Below, in pieces: positions 1 through 9,262 of a stretch of DNA of 22,251 nt. A model generated the notes under the pieces. That model was not told the origin of the DNA. It saw only the letters and a list, made by a program, of their open reading frames with translations, and made no database searches. The number at the start of each line of letters is the position of its first letter. Positions within the stretch are counted from its first letter, which is position 1. The DNA comes from Zygnema cylindricum (lineage: Eukaryota; Streptophyta; Zygnematophyceae; Zygnematales; Zygnemataceae): NCBI GenBank assembly GCA_037447655.1, contig JBBHKE010001465.1, positions 1 to 22,251 on the forward strand. The letters are read 5' to 3'. A program made the translations under genes and the position numbers.

Positions 1-8
1 AGGGGGAA

Positions 9-194
9 TAGGACTTAGAATATTTTGGGTAGGTAGCTGCCTCTCCCAGAGAGCACCCTGTATAAATGGCAAACTTTGGCCAGCCATAACTATCAATTTA
101 CTTGACCATTTCAGTGATTCTTTTTGCTGCGGACTCAGGGGAGTCTAGGCTACACAGGAGTGTAGTCAGTCAGAGTTTTTGTCTGCCAGGGTGG
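9..194 (+). repeat. Left terminal inverted repeat of a 2.16-kb DNA transposon-like unit
   Basis: This arm matches the reverse complement of 1978-2164 by eye. Both begin TAGGACTTAGAA and share CTCTCCCAGAGAGC, ATTCTTTTTGCT, GACTCAGGG and the long block TCAGAGTTTTTGTCTGCC near the inner edge. Between blocks the arms differ by substitutions and small indels, so the copy is old. Long arms of nearly 200 bp fit Mutator-like or foldback elements better than hAT or Harbinger elements, but that is inference. Only 8 bp lie outside the left arm, so a target duplication cannot be tested. Confidence 0.8.
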
Positions 195-1590
195 CTGCAT
201 TTCTAAGGGAAAGTCAAAGTGGGTGAATGTGTCCAAATCTCATATTCAAACTTTGCATTCTGTGGTGGAACTGAGCACACAGAAAGTGTTATTTCACATG
301 GGTGGATATATATTGGGGTTCTGACTGTCAAGGGGTCAGTCATTTGGGTTTAATTAACTTGGATTCGGCACTATCTAGATTAGCTTCTTTTGGATCTGCT
401 TATTCTGAGGGCCAATGGAGGTCTTAGAGTTTCACCCAAAAACCTATCAATTAGCGGTCTTAAAAAAGAAAGTACACATGTAGTTGTCTTATTTCAATTA
501 ACGTGGTATTTCTTTTTATGCTACACATTGTGATATTTAATCTTTTGCTTAATCATTTCCATCAAAAAAATCAAAAAAAACCTATGATGTTTATCGATAT
601 GTTTCGACGTTAATAACGTATAAACCTGAGCTCAAATTTGTGACGAGTGTCACTAAACAAGACACGCTTGTGATAGGCTTGGATGTGAACTTCACCTGTG
701 AAACAAAGCTAAACAATTTTTAGTTTCTATTTTGCTTGTCTTACATGCATGGAAAAAAAACCACGTGGCTAAACTTTTAGTTATGTTGCCTTAGAAAAAT
801 CTTCTAAGGAAACTCTAGCTATGGTCAAAAAGCCAAAAGTTACAAAATTTAGAAGTGAATGGATGGAACAACACTCAAAATACCCAAAAAAGGTCTTTGC
901 CCAACAAAGACAAGCTTTGCCATAACTTTTTGGGCCCCTTGGCCCCTTGTTCTCATTGAAACTCCAACGCCCACAATCCTAAAGAGAACCAAGACTCCAA
1001 AAGTTAGTCTCTCTTTCCTCCCCTCCGTAACACTTATTTATTTAACCCTTAGGAATCTATCAGTGCTTTAATATCTTACACCATAAATTAGGGTTGGGAA
1101 TGGTCAATGTCTTGTATTGTTGACAAACTCTCAACTTCTATACACTCAGTAGTTGATGTCAGTTGATTATAACTCCAAATGGAGGGATTTCCACTCCCAC
1201 CCTCTATTATTGGTTGTTGTTGGGTGGTACTTTTAGCTCCTGACTGATATTGGTTCTTGAGAAGGAGAACGTTAAGGCACCTCTTATTAGAGAAATCCTT
1301 ATGGCTCTATGGTAGAAACGCATTTCAACCATACATGGTCTATGGTACAATTTCGATTCCATGTTGTCATGTGTTCAACATAAAACGACATTGTGCACAT
1401 GTCTATTATCAACATACAATTATGATTCCATGTTGTCCTATGATTAAAGCCTTTTCCAACCATACATATCTTTTGTAAATTGGAATCCTATGTTTTCCAA
1501 TGTCCTTGAAAACAATGAATTTTCTTGTCCAATGCCACATTCAACGCTTGGTGTGAAATCCATAAAGGGATGTGACAACTTAGAATTCAT
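195..1590. mobile_element. Internal region of the inverted-repeat element, no recognisable transposase
   Basis: This AT-rich stretch lies between the two long inverted arms. The open frames at 859-1071 and 1257-1478 are short, lack recognisable motifs and look accidental. A loose internal repetition is visible around 1325-1500, where CAACCATACAT and ATTCCATGTTGTC recur. With no transposase-like frame, the unit is probably non-autonomous or has captured unrelated DNA. Confidence 0.5.
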
Positions 1591-1594
1591 TACC

Positions 1595-1880
1595 AAACTC
1601 TCTCCCTCTTACTCTACCTCCCTATCTCCCTCTCCTTCTACCTCTCCCTCCTCCTTTCGCTCTCGCTCTACCTCTCCCTCCCCCTCTCCCTCTCCATCTT
1701 CCTCTCCTTCTCCCTCTCTCTTTTCTTCTCCCTCTCCCTCCCCTCATACCATCTCTCCTTTCCTCTCTACCACCCTCTCCTATACCTACCATTTCCCCTA
1801 CTACATCTTACCGTTCCCCATCCTTTCCCCCTTCCCTCCCCTCTCCCTTCCACTTCCCCTCTACCTCCCTCAACCCCTCT
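1595..1880 (+). repeat. CT-rich low-complexity block inside the transposon-like unit
   Basis: This is almost pure pyrimidine on the plus strand, built on CTCTCCCTC and CTCCCT words without a fixed period. The open frame at 1490-1903 is a serine/proline artefact of this composition and should not be annotated as a gene. Confidence 0.85.
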
Positions 1881-1885
1881 GTGTA

Positions 1886-1914
1886 ACTCTGAGACCTCTA
1901 TAGGTCCTCAGAGT
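1886..1914. repeat. Hairpin just after the CT-rich block
   Basis: ACTCTGAGACCT and AGGTCCTCAGAGT form an inverted repeat of about 12 bp with a 4-base loop (CTAT) and one unpaired base. It lies between the CT-rich block and the right arm of the element. No role can be assigned. Confidence 0.6.
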
Positions 1915-1977
1915 TGGCACCTCACACGAAGCCTCTAGGATAACCCTGACCCCTTTGTGTTTCAGCAAGAATAACTA

Positions 1978-2164
1978 CCACCCTGGCAGACAAAAACTCT
2001 GACCACCTTCACCCTTGTGAAGGCAAGACTTCCCTGAGTCGATAGCAAAAAGAATCTCTGAATTTGCTCCCCTGAGCAGTCAGTTATGAAGGGTCAAAGT
2101 TGACCTTTTGTACAGAAGCTCTCTGGGAGAGAAGGTCCAATCTATGAAATTTTTCTAAGTCCTA
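1978..2164 (-). repeat. Right terminal inverted repeat of the 2.16-kb element
   Basis: This is the reverse complement of the arm at 9-194. On the minus strand it starts TAGGACTTAGAA and ends at GTCTGCCAGGGTGG. The block CAGACAAAAACTCTGA (1987-2002) is the best conserved part. The flank after 2164 is TCTCTCTCT, and no target duplication can be identified. Confidence 0.8.
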
Positions 2165-2600
2165 TCTCTCTCTAAAACTCTATCTACTGAAGTACGGCAC
2201 CAATCATTATACTGTATCGTACAGAAAGGTACAAGTTTCGGTGTACTTTCTGTACGGCCATTGTACGACATGGCCAATAAGTCGACACATGTCAATTTTG
2301 GATTCGATCCTGAAATCCCTGGAGATGCCGTATTCGAATATGGTTGTGCCACGTATCATTCGATGTGACGTTGAACGCGAACCGCGGAAAAACTATTCCA
2401 CGATCTCGGCATGCTTCGCGGCCGTCCGATTAAAACAGATTTCAATCGTAGCCGTCATAAATACTTTCGCGATATTTGTTTCGCCTTCGAAACAAATTGC
2501 CTGGTATCCGTTTCGGATATTCCGTACGTCGTACATTACAAACTGTTTCTATGTCAAAATATCCCGTTAAATGAAATAGCCTACGTGTAAGTATTTATGT
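2165..2600. other. Unassigned CpG-rich spacer with two small hairpins
   Basis: No supported gene. Open frames exist on both strands (2241-2570 plus, 2155-2352 minus) but show no recognisable motif. A hairpin at 2219-2255 pairs GTACAGAAAGGTAC with GTACTTTCTGTAC. A perfect one at 2474-2497 pairs ATTTGTTTCG with CGAAACAAAT around a 4-base loop. Confidence 0.4.
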
Positions 2601-2629
2601 AATTATCAAACCCTGTATCGTATAACCTT

Positions 2630-2713
2630 GATTCTAATCTAATTGGTTAAGGCTACCGTCTACAGGCAGCTTTGACGGATGGTAGGTACCAGGCTCAAAT
2701 CCCGGGTCCGTCA
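2630..2713 (+). repeat. tRNA-like sequence, probably the head of a SINE
   Basis: TAATTGGTTAAGGC (2639-2652) resembles the internal A box and D arm of plant tRNA-Leu or similar tRNAs. GGCTCAAATCCCGG (2692-2705) resembles a B box: T stem 2689-2693, loop CTCAAAT, closing stem with one mismatch. The following GTCCGTC would be the 3' acceptor strand, but no matching 5' strand is present, so this is not a functional tRNA. The spacing and degenerate form suggest a tRNA-derived SINE head or an old tRNA pseudogene. The tail after 2713 is not recognised. Confidence 0.45.
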
Positions 2714-2919
2714 AGAACTATTTTGGTAAATATACCAATCTAATGTCTGTCCCCGTCTGGATAGCATAGGGGGCCATGGCTCTATCTCCTTCTCCAACTT
2801 TCAGTGACTGCGACAAGTGTGGGAGCTGGAGAGAGGAGTTAGAGGCGGACTGCCTCTGCTTCTTAACTGCATTTTACAAAACCTAGAAAATACTAAAATA
2901 GCCTTTAATTTCTACACTC

Positions 2920-3300
2920 AACCTCCCCCTAGCCTTCTCCCTTCCCCTCCCCGTCTCACTCCCCCTTACCCACCCCTCCTACACCTCTCCCACTTTCTCC
3001 CCCTCCTCTCCCACTTTCCCTGCTCCCCCACCCCCTTACCCTCCATCTTTACTTCACCCTCCACGCCCCCCTCCCATTCCTCCTTCGCTTCCTCCAACCC
3101 CCTCCTTGCTCTTTGCATCTTCTTTCCTCTCTCCCACTTTCCCATTCCCTCCCCCGATCCCTCTCCCTCCTCACTCCCTCACTCTCCCTCTCTCTATCCC
3201 ATCCCTCTCTCCCTTCCCTTACCATTCCCCCTGCGCCTGTCCCTGCCCCTCCCCCTTCTCCTCGCTTCCGTCTCCCCCCCTCTCCCACTCCCTCTCAATT
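2920..3300 (+). repeat. Second CT-rich low-complexity block
   Basis: About 380 bp of nearly pure pyrimidine on the plus strand with CCCTCTCCC and CTCCCACTTTCCC words. Overlapping frames on both strands here (2817-3435) are composition artefacts. It resembles the block at 1595-1880 in type and strand. Confidence 0.85.
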
Positions 3301-4130
3301 GAATCTCATGTAGCTTACTACATTTTCCCATTTTTTTCCATAATAGAAGTATCTTCTTATATACACACACACATGTACAAGTTCTTTAGTTATACTTCTT
3401 TCCTTGTAAGTTTTTTCATGACCTATTCCTCGTGAGTCATGCCATTTTTACATTGAAATGAAAAGTAACAAATTACCTATGTGTTGACATATTTACAGTT
3501 ACGTTGGAATAGGTATGTGGGAATACCGCAGTCGGAACTGAATACAACTAAGTACAACCGGAGTACAACTAAGTACAACTGGAGTACAACAGTATCGTTA
3601 TCATGTAAACAACAGTTAACAGTTTACGTAGGTATATTTGACTACAAAGGTAGGGAGTTAAGAGGTAGGTTGCAATCTTCCTTGACTTTTACACAAAAGC
3701 TAGGTGTATGCAAACAATTTCCCTTGGCGTATCTACTATAAAGGAAACGTGAGAAGACGTGTACATAAATGAATTTGAAGGTTTTTTGATACCTACAATT
3801 AGAAAATCGATTAGAAATCTTGATTGAACTGTAAAGTTCGAAGCTTTGAATTTACTTAATCCAAAAAAAATAGTTAGAAACCTAATTTCCTTTTGATTCC
3901 CATTCATTATCAATGTTAGTCTCTCCATAAACTTTCTTCAACCACCGGCTACTACAAAATCGATACATTCTTTTGTTTTCTCTCTTTGAAAAAACTAGAA
4001 AACACCTACTGACATATTTTGTTTTAGGTGTTCATGCTTTTTTATGAGCCTCTATAATTATCTCCACAAGAATTTGTGTGGAATCTTGATAACTTTTAAG
4101 TAAAAATAATGTTTTCTTAATCTATACACT
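3301..4130. other. AT-rich spacer with no supported gene
   Basis: Nothing recognisable except a short (CA)n run near 3363-3373 and the 21-bp tandem repeat listed separately. The frames at 3481-3741 and 3689-3928 overlap on opposite strands and show no motif. Confidence 0.4.
3543..3590 (+). repeat. 21-bp tandem repeat, 2.3 copies
   Basis: Units 3543-3563 and 3564-3584 differ at one base, followed by a 6-base partial copy. Each unit itself contains the half-repeat TACAACTAAG / TACAAC(C/T)GGAG. It is a local slippage product. Confidence 0.85.
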
Positions 4131-4586
4131 AAAGCAAGGATGTTCATCAGTATTTTGCAACCCTATTGTCCGATTTCAATTTGAGCCAGCCAATCGGAAG
4201 CTGAGAATCTCACCTTTCAATTGAAATCGTCAGATCCACAATCCGACACATGCGTACGGAGAAAAGACGTTTTGATTGGCAAAAAAACATAAACGATAAT
4301 AGCGATTCACGGTGTATTTTGAGCAACGTCCATCGTGATAGGATATTCACTCAATCGAAATGTGCTCACGATTACAAAAATAGCCCAATGCGGAAACGAA
4401 ATTGAAACATTACAAACACAATGAAAGCTCAAAATTTAAGATATCAACAAAATGAATACTCACAAAAATTATTATATCATTTTATTATTCATTGACTACA
4501 TTGCTTACACATTTTTGATGATCATTCTATGTCACTCACAAGCTGGCTAACCGCAATTTATCCAGAAATCTATTTGTAGAAGTGTC
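4131..4586. other. Spacer with a weak inverted repeat
   Basis: No gene seen. GATTTCAATT near 4172 and AATTGAAATC near 4219 are inverted copies, and the words around them (GTCCGATTT, AATCCGAC) are loosely mirrored, which could be a tiny degenerate foldback. The string AGCAAGGATGTT near 4134 recurs near 8731 with similar following bases (TATTTTGCAA / TATTTGCAA), hinting at a shared dispersed repeat. Confidence 0.3.
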
Positions 4587-5536
4587 TTAGGGTGTGTGCC
4601 CATGTGTTCAAGTAAGGGTTTTTTTTTCGTCGTTTTCACAGAAAATAGGACTTGCAATGAGAAAATACTACGCCGTACGAAAAATTGGCAAAAACACAAG
4701 TACATCCTGCGTCATCTTGGAACTTAGAAGGTACAACAATTTGGCGTTATCATCATCGCGACCCACTTCCAGCTCATCTTCACACTATGACTGGAATTAA
4801 ATCGCGACCTGATTTTAATCAAAATACTGCCCTGTTAACGAATAGAAAACCGGGACTGCACGCTTTAAACGTTTTCGAAAAAAATTGCATGAAGGAAAAT
4901 ACACGCTATTTTTTTCACTGCTCGTCACGCGCATGCACATAAGAAAATGACAAATATGTACGGAAAAAATTGCAAGGGTCTCGGACCTCCACTTATCTTC
5001 ATGGGTCCTTTGCAAAAGTTTATGTCGTCCTCGTCTCTCCTCCTCTTTCTCGCTCGATCACTCCTATTTCTCTCTCCCCTAAATGAAATGCGGCAATGAT
5101 GGTTTCAAATGAAAAAAATATATTTTTTATCTTTTTTTAATATCTTTGGTCGTAGTTTGATGGCATATTGAATGATAAAAGAGAAATAAAAGAAATCGGA
5201 AGCCATGGCGGAAAGTTTACGTACTAATGACGTCACAGCGTGGCGTGACTTCGCAATGTTAAAACCATAAACATCTACATTGTAACAAAAAACTCGGCGT
5301 CTACAACAGTCACCGTTTTTGTAGACGTCACTTATTTTAGTAAGATTCGCAATAGTCTACATTTCGTTTCGTTATCTGTCGCACATTTTGGAGACGTCTA
5401 CGACTGTCTCAAATTCGAAGTAATGAAAGCGCAAGTAATAAATGACATTGGAACACATTGAAAATTACAATGTAAAATCTGGGCTAAAATCCAAAGTGGC
5501 GTTTTAAAGGTTTGGTTACATGGGCACACACCCTTA
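4587..5536. mobile_element. PIF/Harbinger-type non-autonomous element (Tourist-like), 944 bp plus TTA duplications
   Basis: The ends are perfect 16-bp inverted repeats, GGGTGTGTGCCCATGT at 4590-4605 and its complement at 5518-5533. Each is flanked directly by TTA (4587-4589 and 5534-5536). A 3-bp TTA/TAA duplication and ends starting GGG with a GTGTG core are typical of PIF/Harbinger elements. The interior carries no DDE transposase or Myb-like frame, so the copy would depend on another element. The short open frames inside (4594-4800, 4685-4942, 4815-5015, 5398-5604) look accidental. The interior is related to 5805-7378, which supports a dispersed family. Confidence 0.8.
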
Positions 5537-5804
5537 TTGAACTTAGACGCAAATTTAGAAACGAAGCAAACTAAAAATGAAACTACCAAAAAGGTCTCGT
5601 ACAAAAACTTAACTCACACGAAATGAAACTACTAGAAGTCATGTATGAAAATGTAGAATGAAACAATCGAATTTGTGTACACGAAACGTATTGGCAAAAA
5701 GTACAAATCAAACTAAACGAAACAAAACAAAATGCACGACGTGCCGAACGACCAAAATTAAACCACACTAACTACGAACCAACATTACAACATTGACAAT
5801 GACG
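5537..5804. other. Short spacer between the two related elements
   Basis: About 270 bp, A-rich on the plus strand, with repeated AAACGAA and AAACTA words (for example 5585-5730). The frame at 5583-5768 minus has no recognisable motif. Confidence 0.35.
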
Positions 5805-7378
5805 TTGAAGATTCCCACATTGTAAATCCTAGGCTTAACGTAACAGTTTTTTTTGTCGTTTTCCTCGAAAATTGAACCTGCAACGATAAAATCTTACATC
5901 ATAGGGATATTGTGTGAAAACCATAGTGCATTTTAAGCCATTTTAAAACTTAGAATGTACCGTACTACAATTTGGCGTTATTATCTACTCTACCGACTGT
6001 CACGTCATGCGCTCATTTTCAAAATTTTAATGAAAAAAACTAGAGAATCACACATGAGCAACAAATGGTAAAATATTGTCACACGAGTCACACGTTTTTG
6101 AAATATTTTGCACGAGGGAGAGTACACGCTATTTTTTTCCATGTTCGTCACGCGTCGTTACGTAAAAAAAATTGCTCGAGTCTTTGTGTCCACTTTCATT
6201 CTTGGGTCCTCCGCAAAAGTCTATGTCGTTGTCATCTCTCCCCCTCCCTCTCAAGGTCGTGCTCCGTCAGGCGTTTCCAGTAATCGTACGGACACGTTTA
6301 CTGGCAGTAATATTTATATCACTTCTACATCACGTCTTGCCAACGAGGCACCAATTGCGTACGTGTTGGATTGCGATTGGAACCACGCAGGATCCTGTTC
6401 AGCCGGCCGGAATATCGAAAGATTTGAAAAGTACATAATTTGAACAACGTATCTGTATGCACGAGCGAAATTTAAGATTTGTAAAGCTGTATTAGATTTT
6501 AATTTGTATACGTGCATATTTTATTGCTATACAAATTATGCAATTATGTTTCAAACGCAAAGTCTTTTCTGCGAAGTAAAAGAAGCGTCAGAGGGATATC
6601 CGCCAGCAAAGATTTTTTCGTCGCTTTTTGTAGACATTTGAATCCATCCTGCACTAAGGCACATGACCGTTGTCAAATGTTAGGTTGTAATCGTTATTCT
6701 GCGCATGGATCATATCTTTTGTTTCCAAGTGTACCAATCGAAACGTAACTCGAAATCGGACGGTCGAAATTTTTGCCCAAAAGTTTGGAGAATATTGTCG
6801 AATCTCCAACAAATATGTTTTATATATATAAAAAAAACAGTACGACTTAGTACGAAAAGGTACTTTTCCTAGTAAACAACCCCACTTTTCGCCTGATGGA
6901 GGTTCACCCTCAAACTACCGCTCCTCTCTCCCTCTTCTTGGAACGAAAACGACAATATTCGTATGATATGAGAGAGATTTTTTTTTTACTGCCTTTGGGC
7001 GTAGTTTGATGGTGATTCGAATGGTAAAAATAAAGTCATGAAGCCATGGCATAAAGTTTATAGAATAAGTGACGTTGACGTTGTCACAAGTGAGCATGAC
7101 GTCACAATGTCACAACCCTAAACCTTCGATGTCACAAAAAGTAGACAACAAGCGGTTCGACAACACACATTTGCAGACGTCTACAATTGTCGCTTGTTTT
7201 TTCGACATCTACAATTTGCTGCAAGTTTTGTAGACGTCTACAACTACCAAAAAATCAAAGTACCGATTTCGTTCTTGTGTATTGTTACACTTCCGAAACA
7301 TAGTACGAAAAATCTTCATTAAAATAATAATATCCAAAGGTCTTAGATTTAAAAATTTCGGGTACATGGGAACACAGC
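5805..7378. mobile_element. Second, longer and degraded member of the 4590-5533 element family
   Basis: This region shares ordered, same-strand blocks with the 4590-5533 element: CAATTTGGCGTTAT (4737 and 5968), TACACGCTATTTTTTTC (4900 and 6123), CGTAGTTTGATGG (5151 and 7000), GAAGCCATGG and GACGTCACA further on. The right edge (TACATGGGAACACAGC, 7362-7377) resembles the other element's right end, but the left edge near 5805 is poorly preserved, so its limits are approximate. The right third carries several AGACGTCTACAA words. It is interrupted at about 6250-6890. No transposase frame is visible. Confidence 0.6.
6250..6890. other. Sequence without counterpart in the sister element, likely a nested insertion
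   Basis: The two related elements align up to the CT-rich TCTCTCC words near 6235 and again from about 6915. The 640 bp between has no match in the 4590-5533 element. Overlapping frames at 6065-6443 and 6512-6748 show no family signature. It could be an insertion here or a deletion in the sister copy. I see no clear terminal repeats. Confidence 0.4.
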
Positions 7379-7481
7379 AAACCACAACGCTCTCGCCCTC
7401 AATATACTTTTCAGCGACTCCTGAGCAGCGTCTAATAATCTCACCCTCGAATTATTTTGAGACACACAAAGCACTGTCGCA

Positions 7482-7805
7482 CTAAATTTTTTCTTGAGCG
7501 TCGCGTAGAGATTTTGTCGTTTCCGTCGACTTAAGATGCGTGATGTTCAGCCTTTTTACCAAATCATTTAGAATTGACTTGAGCTCTTCAGCTTCTAATA
7601 TTGCCCAAATAATGGCGCAAATACTCAGTAATGACGTCATATTCACAATAATTCCTAAAACAAATATGGCAGATTCCAATGCAGATTTGTCTTTTTCAAC
7701 GAATTTATTGAGGCTGGTGCACGTAAAAAGGGCGATACTAGCAAAAATGATGATGAGGTTACTGTAAATAAGGAGAATTTTAAAAGTTAAGGAAGCAACT
7801 GACAT
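7482..7805 (-). pseudogene. Truncated paralogue of the two-transmembrane coiled-coil protein
   Basis: The 107-residue frame is a shortened copy of the protein at 9767-10447. From ILLIYSN through IIVNMTSLL, 39 of 51 positions compared by eye are identical, including the string TCTSLNKF. Two hydrophobic segments (about residues 9-31 and 45-67) and the start of a charged helix remain. The first 33 or so residues of the intact copy are missing, replaced by a palindromic hAT-like sequence, and the frame stops soon after the coiled-coil starts, so the C-terminal 80 residues are also lost. A start codon at 7803-7805 happens to lie just before the first membrane segment. Indels relative to the intact copy keep the frame (for example a 9-base loss). 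It could be a short expressed protein, but a decayed duplicate is more likely. Confidence 0.7.
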
Positions 7806-7823
7806 AGCTGACCCGAAAAAACC

Positions 7824-7960
7824 CTAGTAAACCCTAAAAAATCGCGATAATTTATGTTGGTCGCGGTACGATATATCGAGGACTTTCCTCGATCGATATT
7901 CGATATATCGAATATCGAAATTATCGCGATATGAAACTACCCGATACCCAACACCACTAG
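7824..7960. mobile_element. Small palindromic foldback / hAT-like MITE in the paralogue's 5' end
   Basis: ATCGCGATAATTT (7841-7853) and AAATTATCGCGAT (7918-7930) are perfect 13-bp inverted arms. The interior is rich in GATATATCGA and CGATATTCGATATATCG palindromes. Outer edges read CTAGT at 7824 and ACTAG at 7956. On the minus strand the right end reads TAGTGGTGTTGGGTATCGGG, of a kind common in plant hAT-derived small elements; this assignment is inference. It occupies the place where the intact copy has its first 33 codons. Confidence 0.55.
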
Positions 7961-7969
7961 AAAGGCGTA

Positions 7970-8330
7970 GGTAAGTAGACAAGGAAAATAGAAAATGGTC
8001 GAAGGGAAAATCTTGAGCTGAATGTACCGTGGCTGTTCCATATTGGCGACATTTTATTTTATTTAGTATATTTTATAGAAGTACGCTTATTGATTTTTCT
8101 GTTTTCTGGTCGTTTGGTCTTTTCTTGGATCGACGAAAAAGTCATAAATGCGCAGAGCGACGTGACGGTCAAAGTCGTCGATTGTCACGCAAAAGAATTT
8201 CGGCCCGTCGTTTGTCGTTTGCTATGAGGACGTTTATTCCGTTGAGAATGAGAGACCCACGGAATCGGTGTCCCAAAATCCCGTCAGAAAAAGTACAGAA
8301 AAAGTACGGACGCCCACGAATATGATTCCT
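7970..8330 (-). promoter_or_regulatory. Duplicated upstream block of the truncated paralogue
   Basis: This region matches 10502-10893 in the same orientation relative to the gene. Shared pieces include AGTAGACAAGGAAA, TTGAGCTGAATGTA, TTGGCGAC, GTTTTCTGGTCGTTT, TTTTCTTGGATCGA and GCGCAGAGCGACGTGACGGT. It retains a TATA-like string on the minus strand at 8059-8077. Conservation of this non-coding block shows that the duplication covered promoter as well as gene. The plus-strand frame at 8029-8325 lies entirely within it and is not considered coding. Confidence 0.55.
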
Positions 8331-8990
8331 CCAAGACGAGATATTTGAGTTCGCTTCTCAAAATATTATACTATGACGAGAAGTTTGCGCAAATGAGAAT
8401 AGAGCGCGAGTAGGGCTTCCGGACAAAATGTTGGTATGGTCCACGAATATTAGAATTATCACGACAATACACTGAGGGAAGGGAAAAAATAGTTGAGATT
8501 TTAAAAAACAAACAAAAAAAGGTACGAACGAATTTTAATAAAACAAAAATCATAATCATTTCCAATAGAACATCTCCAACAAATCGGAAACGGCCGAATT
8601 TAATGCCTCACGCGTGACCATTTTTTATTTTTGAACGATAAAAAAAGTGAACCATATCCACCCGCGTAACCATTTGTGTACTTTCTTACGATAGTCAAAC
8701 TTTTAGAACAGATCATCTTTGACATGTTAAAGCAAGGATGTTTAACAATATTTGCAATCTACATTCTGAAAGAAATACCACAAAGATGGGATGCAGCGGA
8801 AGCACACAAAATAACACACAATTGGCCACAAAATATATCTTTATAAAAAATGGCCGAAGCCTTTTTACAAGGCTTTTCCCTTTCTCTCACTCTTCCCTTT
8901 TTACTCTATTAATCCCAAGATAATGTAAAGTGGATTGATCCAAAGCTAAGTCCAGGACAAAATCTGCAGCTAAGCAATCTAGCTTAAATA
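8331..8990. other. Spacer with no supported gene
   Basis: AT-rich sequence that is not clearly matched by the corresponding interval of the downstream duplicate (10900-11310). The frames at 8371-8565, 8738-8923 and 8887-9195 show no recognisable motif. AGCAAGGATGTT near 8731 recurs near 4134. Confidence 0.35.
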
Positions 8991-8999
8991 GCTGCCTAA

Positions 9000-9262
9000 A
9001 ATACGTGCCGTGCACGATAGATAAATGCATAAGTGGCGCCTTTCGGAGGAAGGCCCACGGGAAGAAGAAAGCACGCAGAAAAGTGGCAGACGTGCTTTTC
9101 TCCTTCGAGAAGAGAAGAACATTTAGTTTCGTGCGCCGTATGCTACGAAACTTCGTATAATTCATTTTCGTGCGCAGTACGCCACGAAACTTCAAACAAT
9201 AACTTTAGTGCGCCGTGCGCGCACGAAACGCCAAACGTACATACTCCAATCGTACGGTAAAA
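9000..9262. repeat. Upstream repeat module, first copy (hairpin plus 39-bp repeats)
   Basis: Matches 11338-11672 in direct orientation. In order it contains one GTGCCGTGCACGATAGATAA unit, one TTTCGGAGGAAGGCCCACG unit, a long hairpin (GAAGAAGAAAGCACG pairing with CGTGCTTTTCTCCTTC, 9061-9108), then three 39-bp-type repeats at 9126-9164, 9165-9203 and 9204-9232. Each of the last is itself an imperfect inverted repeat around TTCGTGCGC and ACGAAAC. The plus-strand frame at 9033-9260 simply reads these repeats as 13-residue units and is not considered a gene. Confidence 0.75.

Noticed and set aside
1490-1903. 137-codon plus-strand frame rich in Ser and Pro
   Set aside because: It is produced by the CT-rich block, which reads as Ser/Pro/Leu in every frame; it has no complex protein sequence.
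2241-2570. 109-codon plus-strand frame in CpG-rich spacer
   Set aside because: No recognisable domain, no splice or promoter context, and an overlapping opposite-strand frame; coding status cannot be supported.
2817-3435. Several overlapping frames on both strands over the second CT-rich block
   Set aside because: Frames open in more than one phase on both strands are a composition effect, and none contains a motif.
7818-7838. AAACCCTA words like plant telomere repeats
   Set aside because: Only two imperfect, separated copies occur at the edge of a foldback element; this is not an interstitial telomere array.
8029-8325. 98-codon plus-strand frame
   Set aside because: It lies in the duplicated upstream block of the minus-strand gene, and the corresponding frame in the other copy (10575-10781) diverges and stops early.
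9033-9260. Plus-strand frame with 13-residue repeats (SCAVCYETS, SCAVRHETS types), and its relative at 11389-11676
   Set aside because: The 13-residue periodicity is the 39-bp DNA repeat. The units are inverted repeats and the second copy has a 38-bp unit that breaks the frame.
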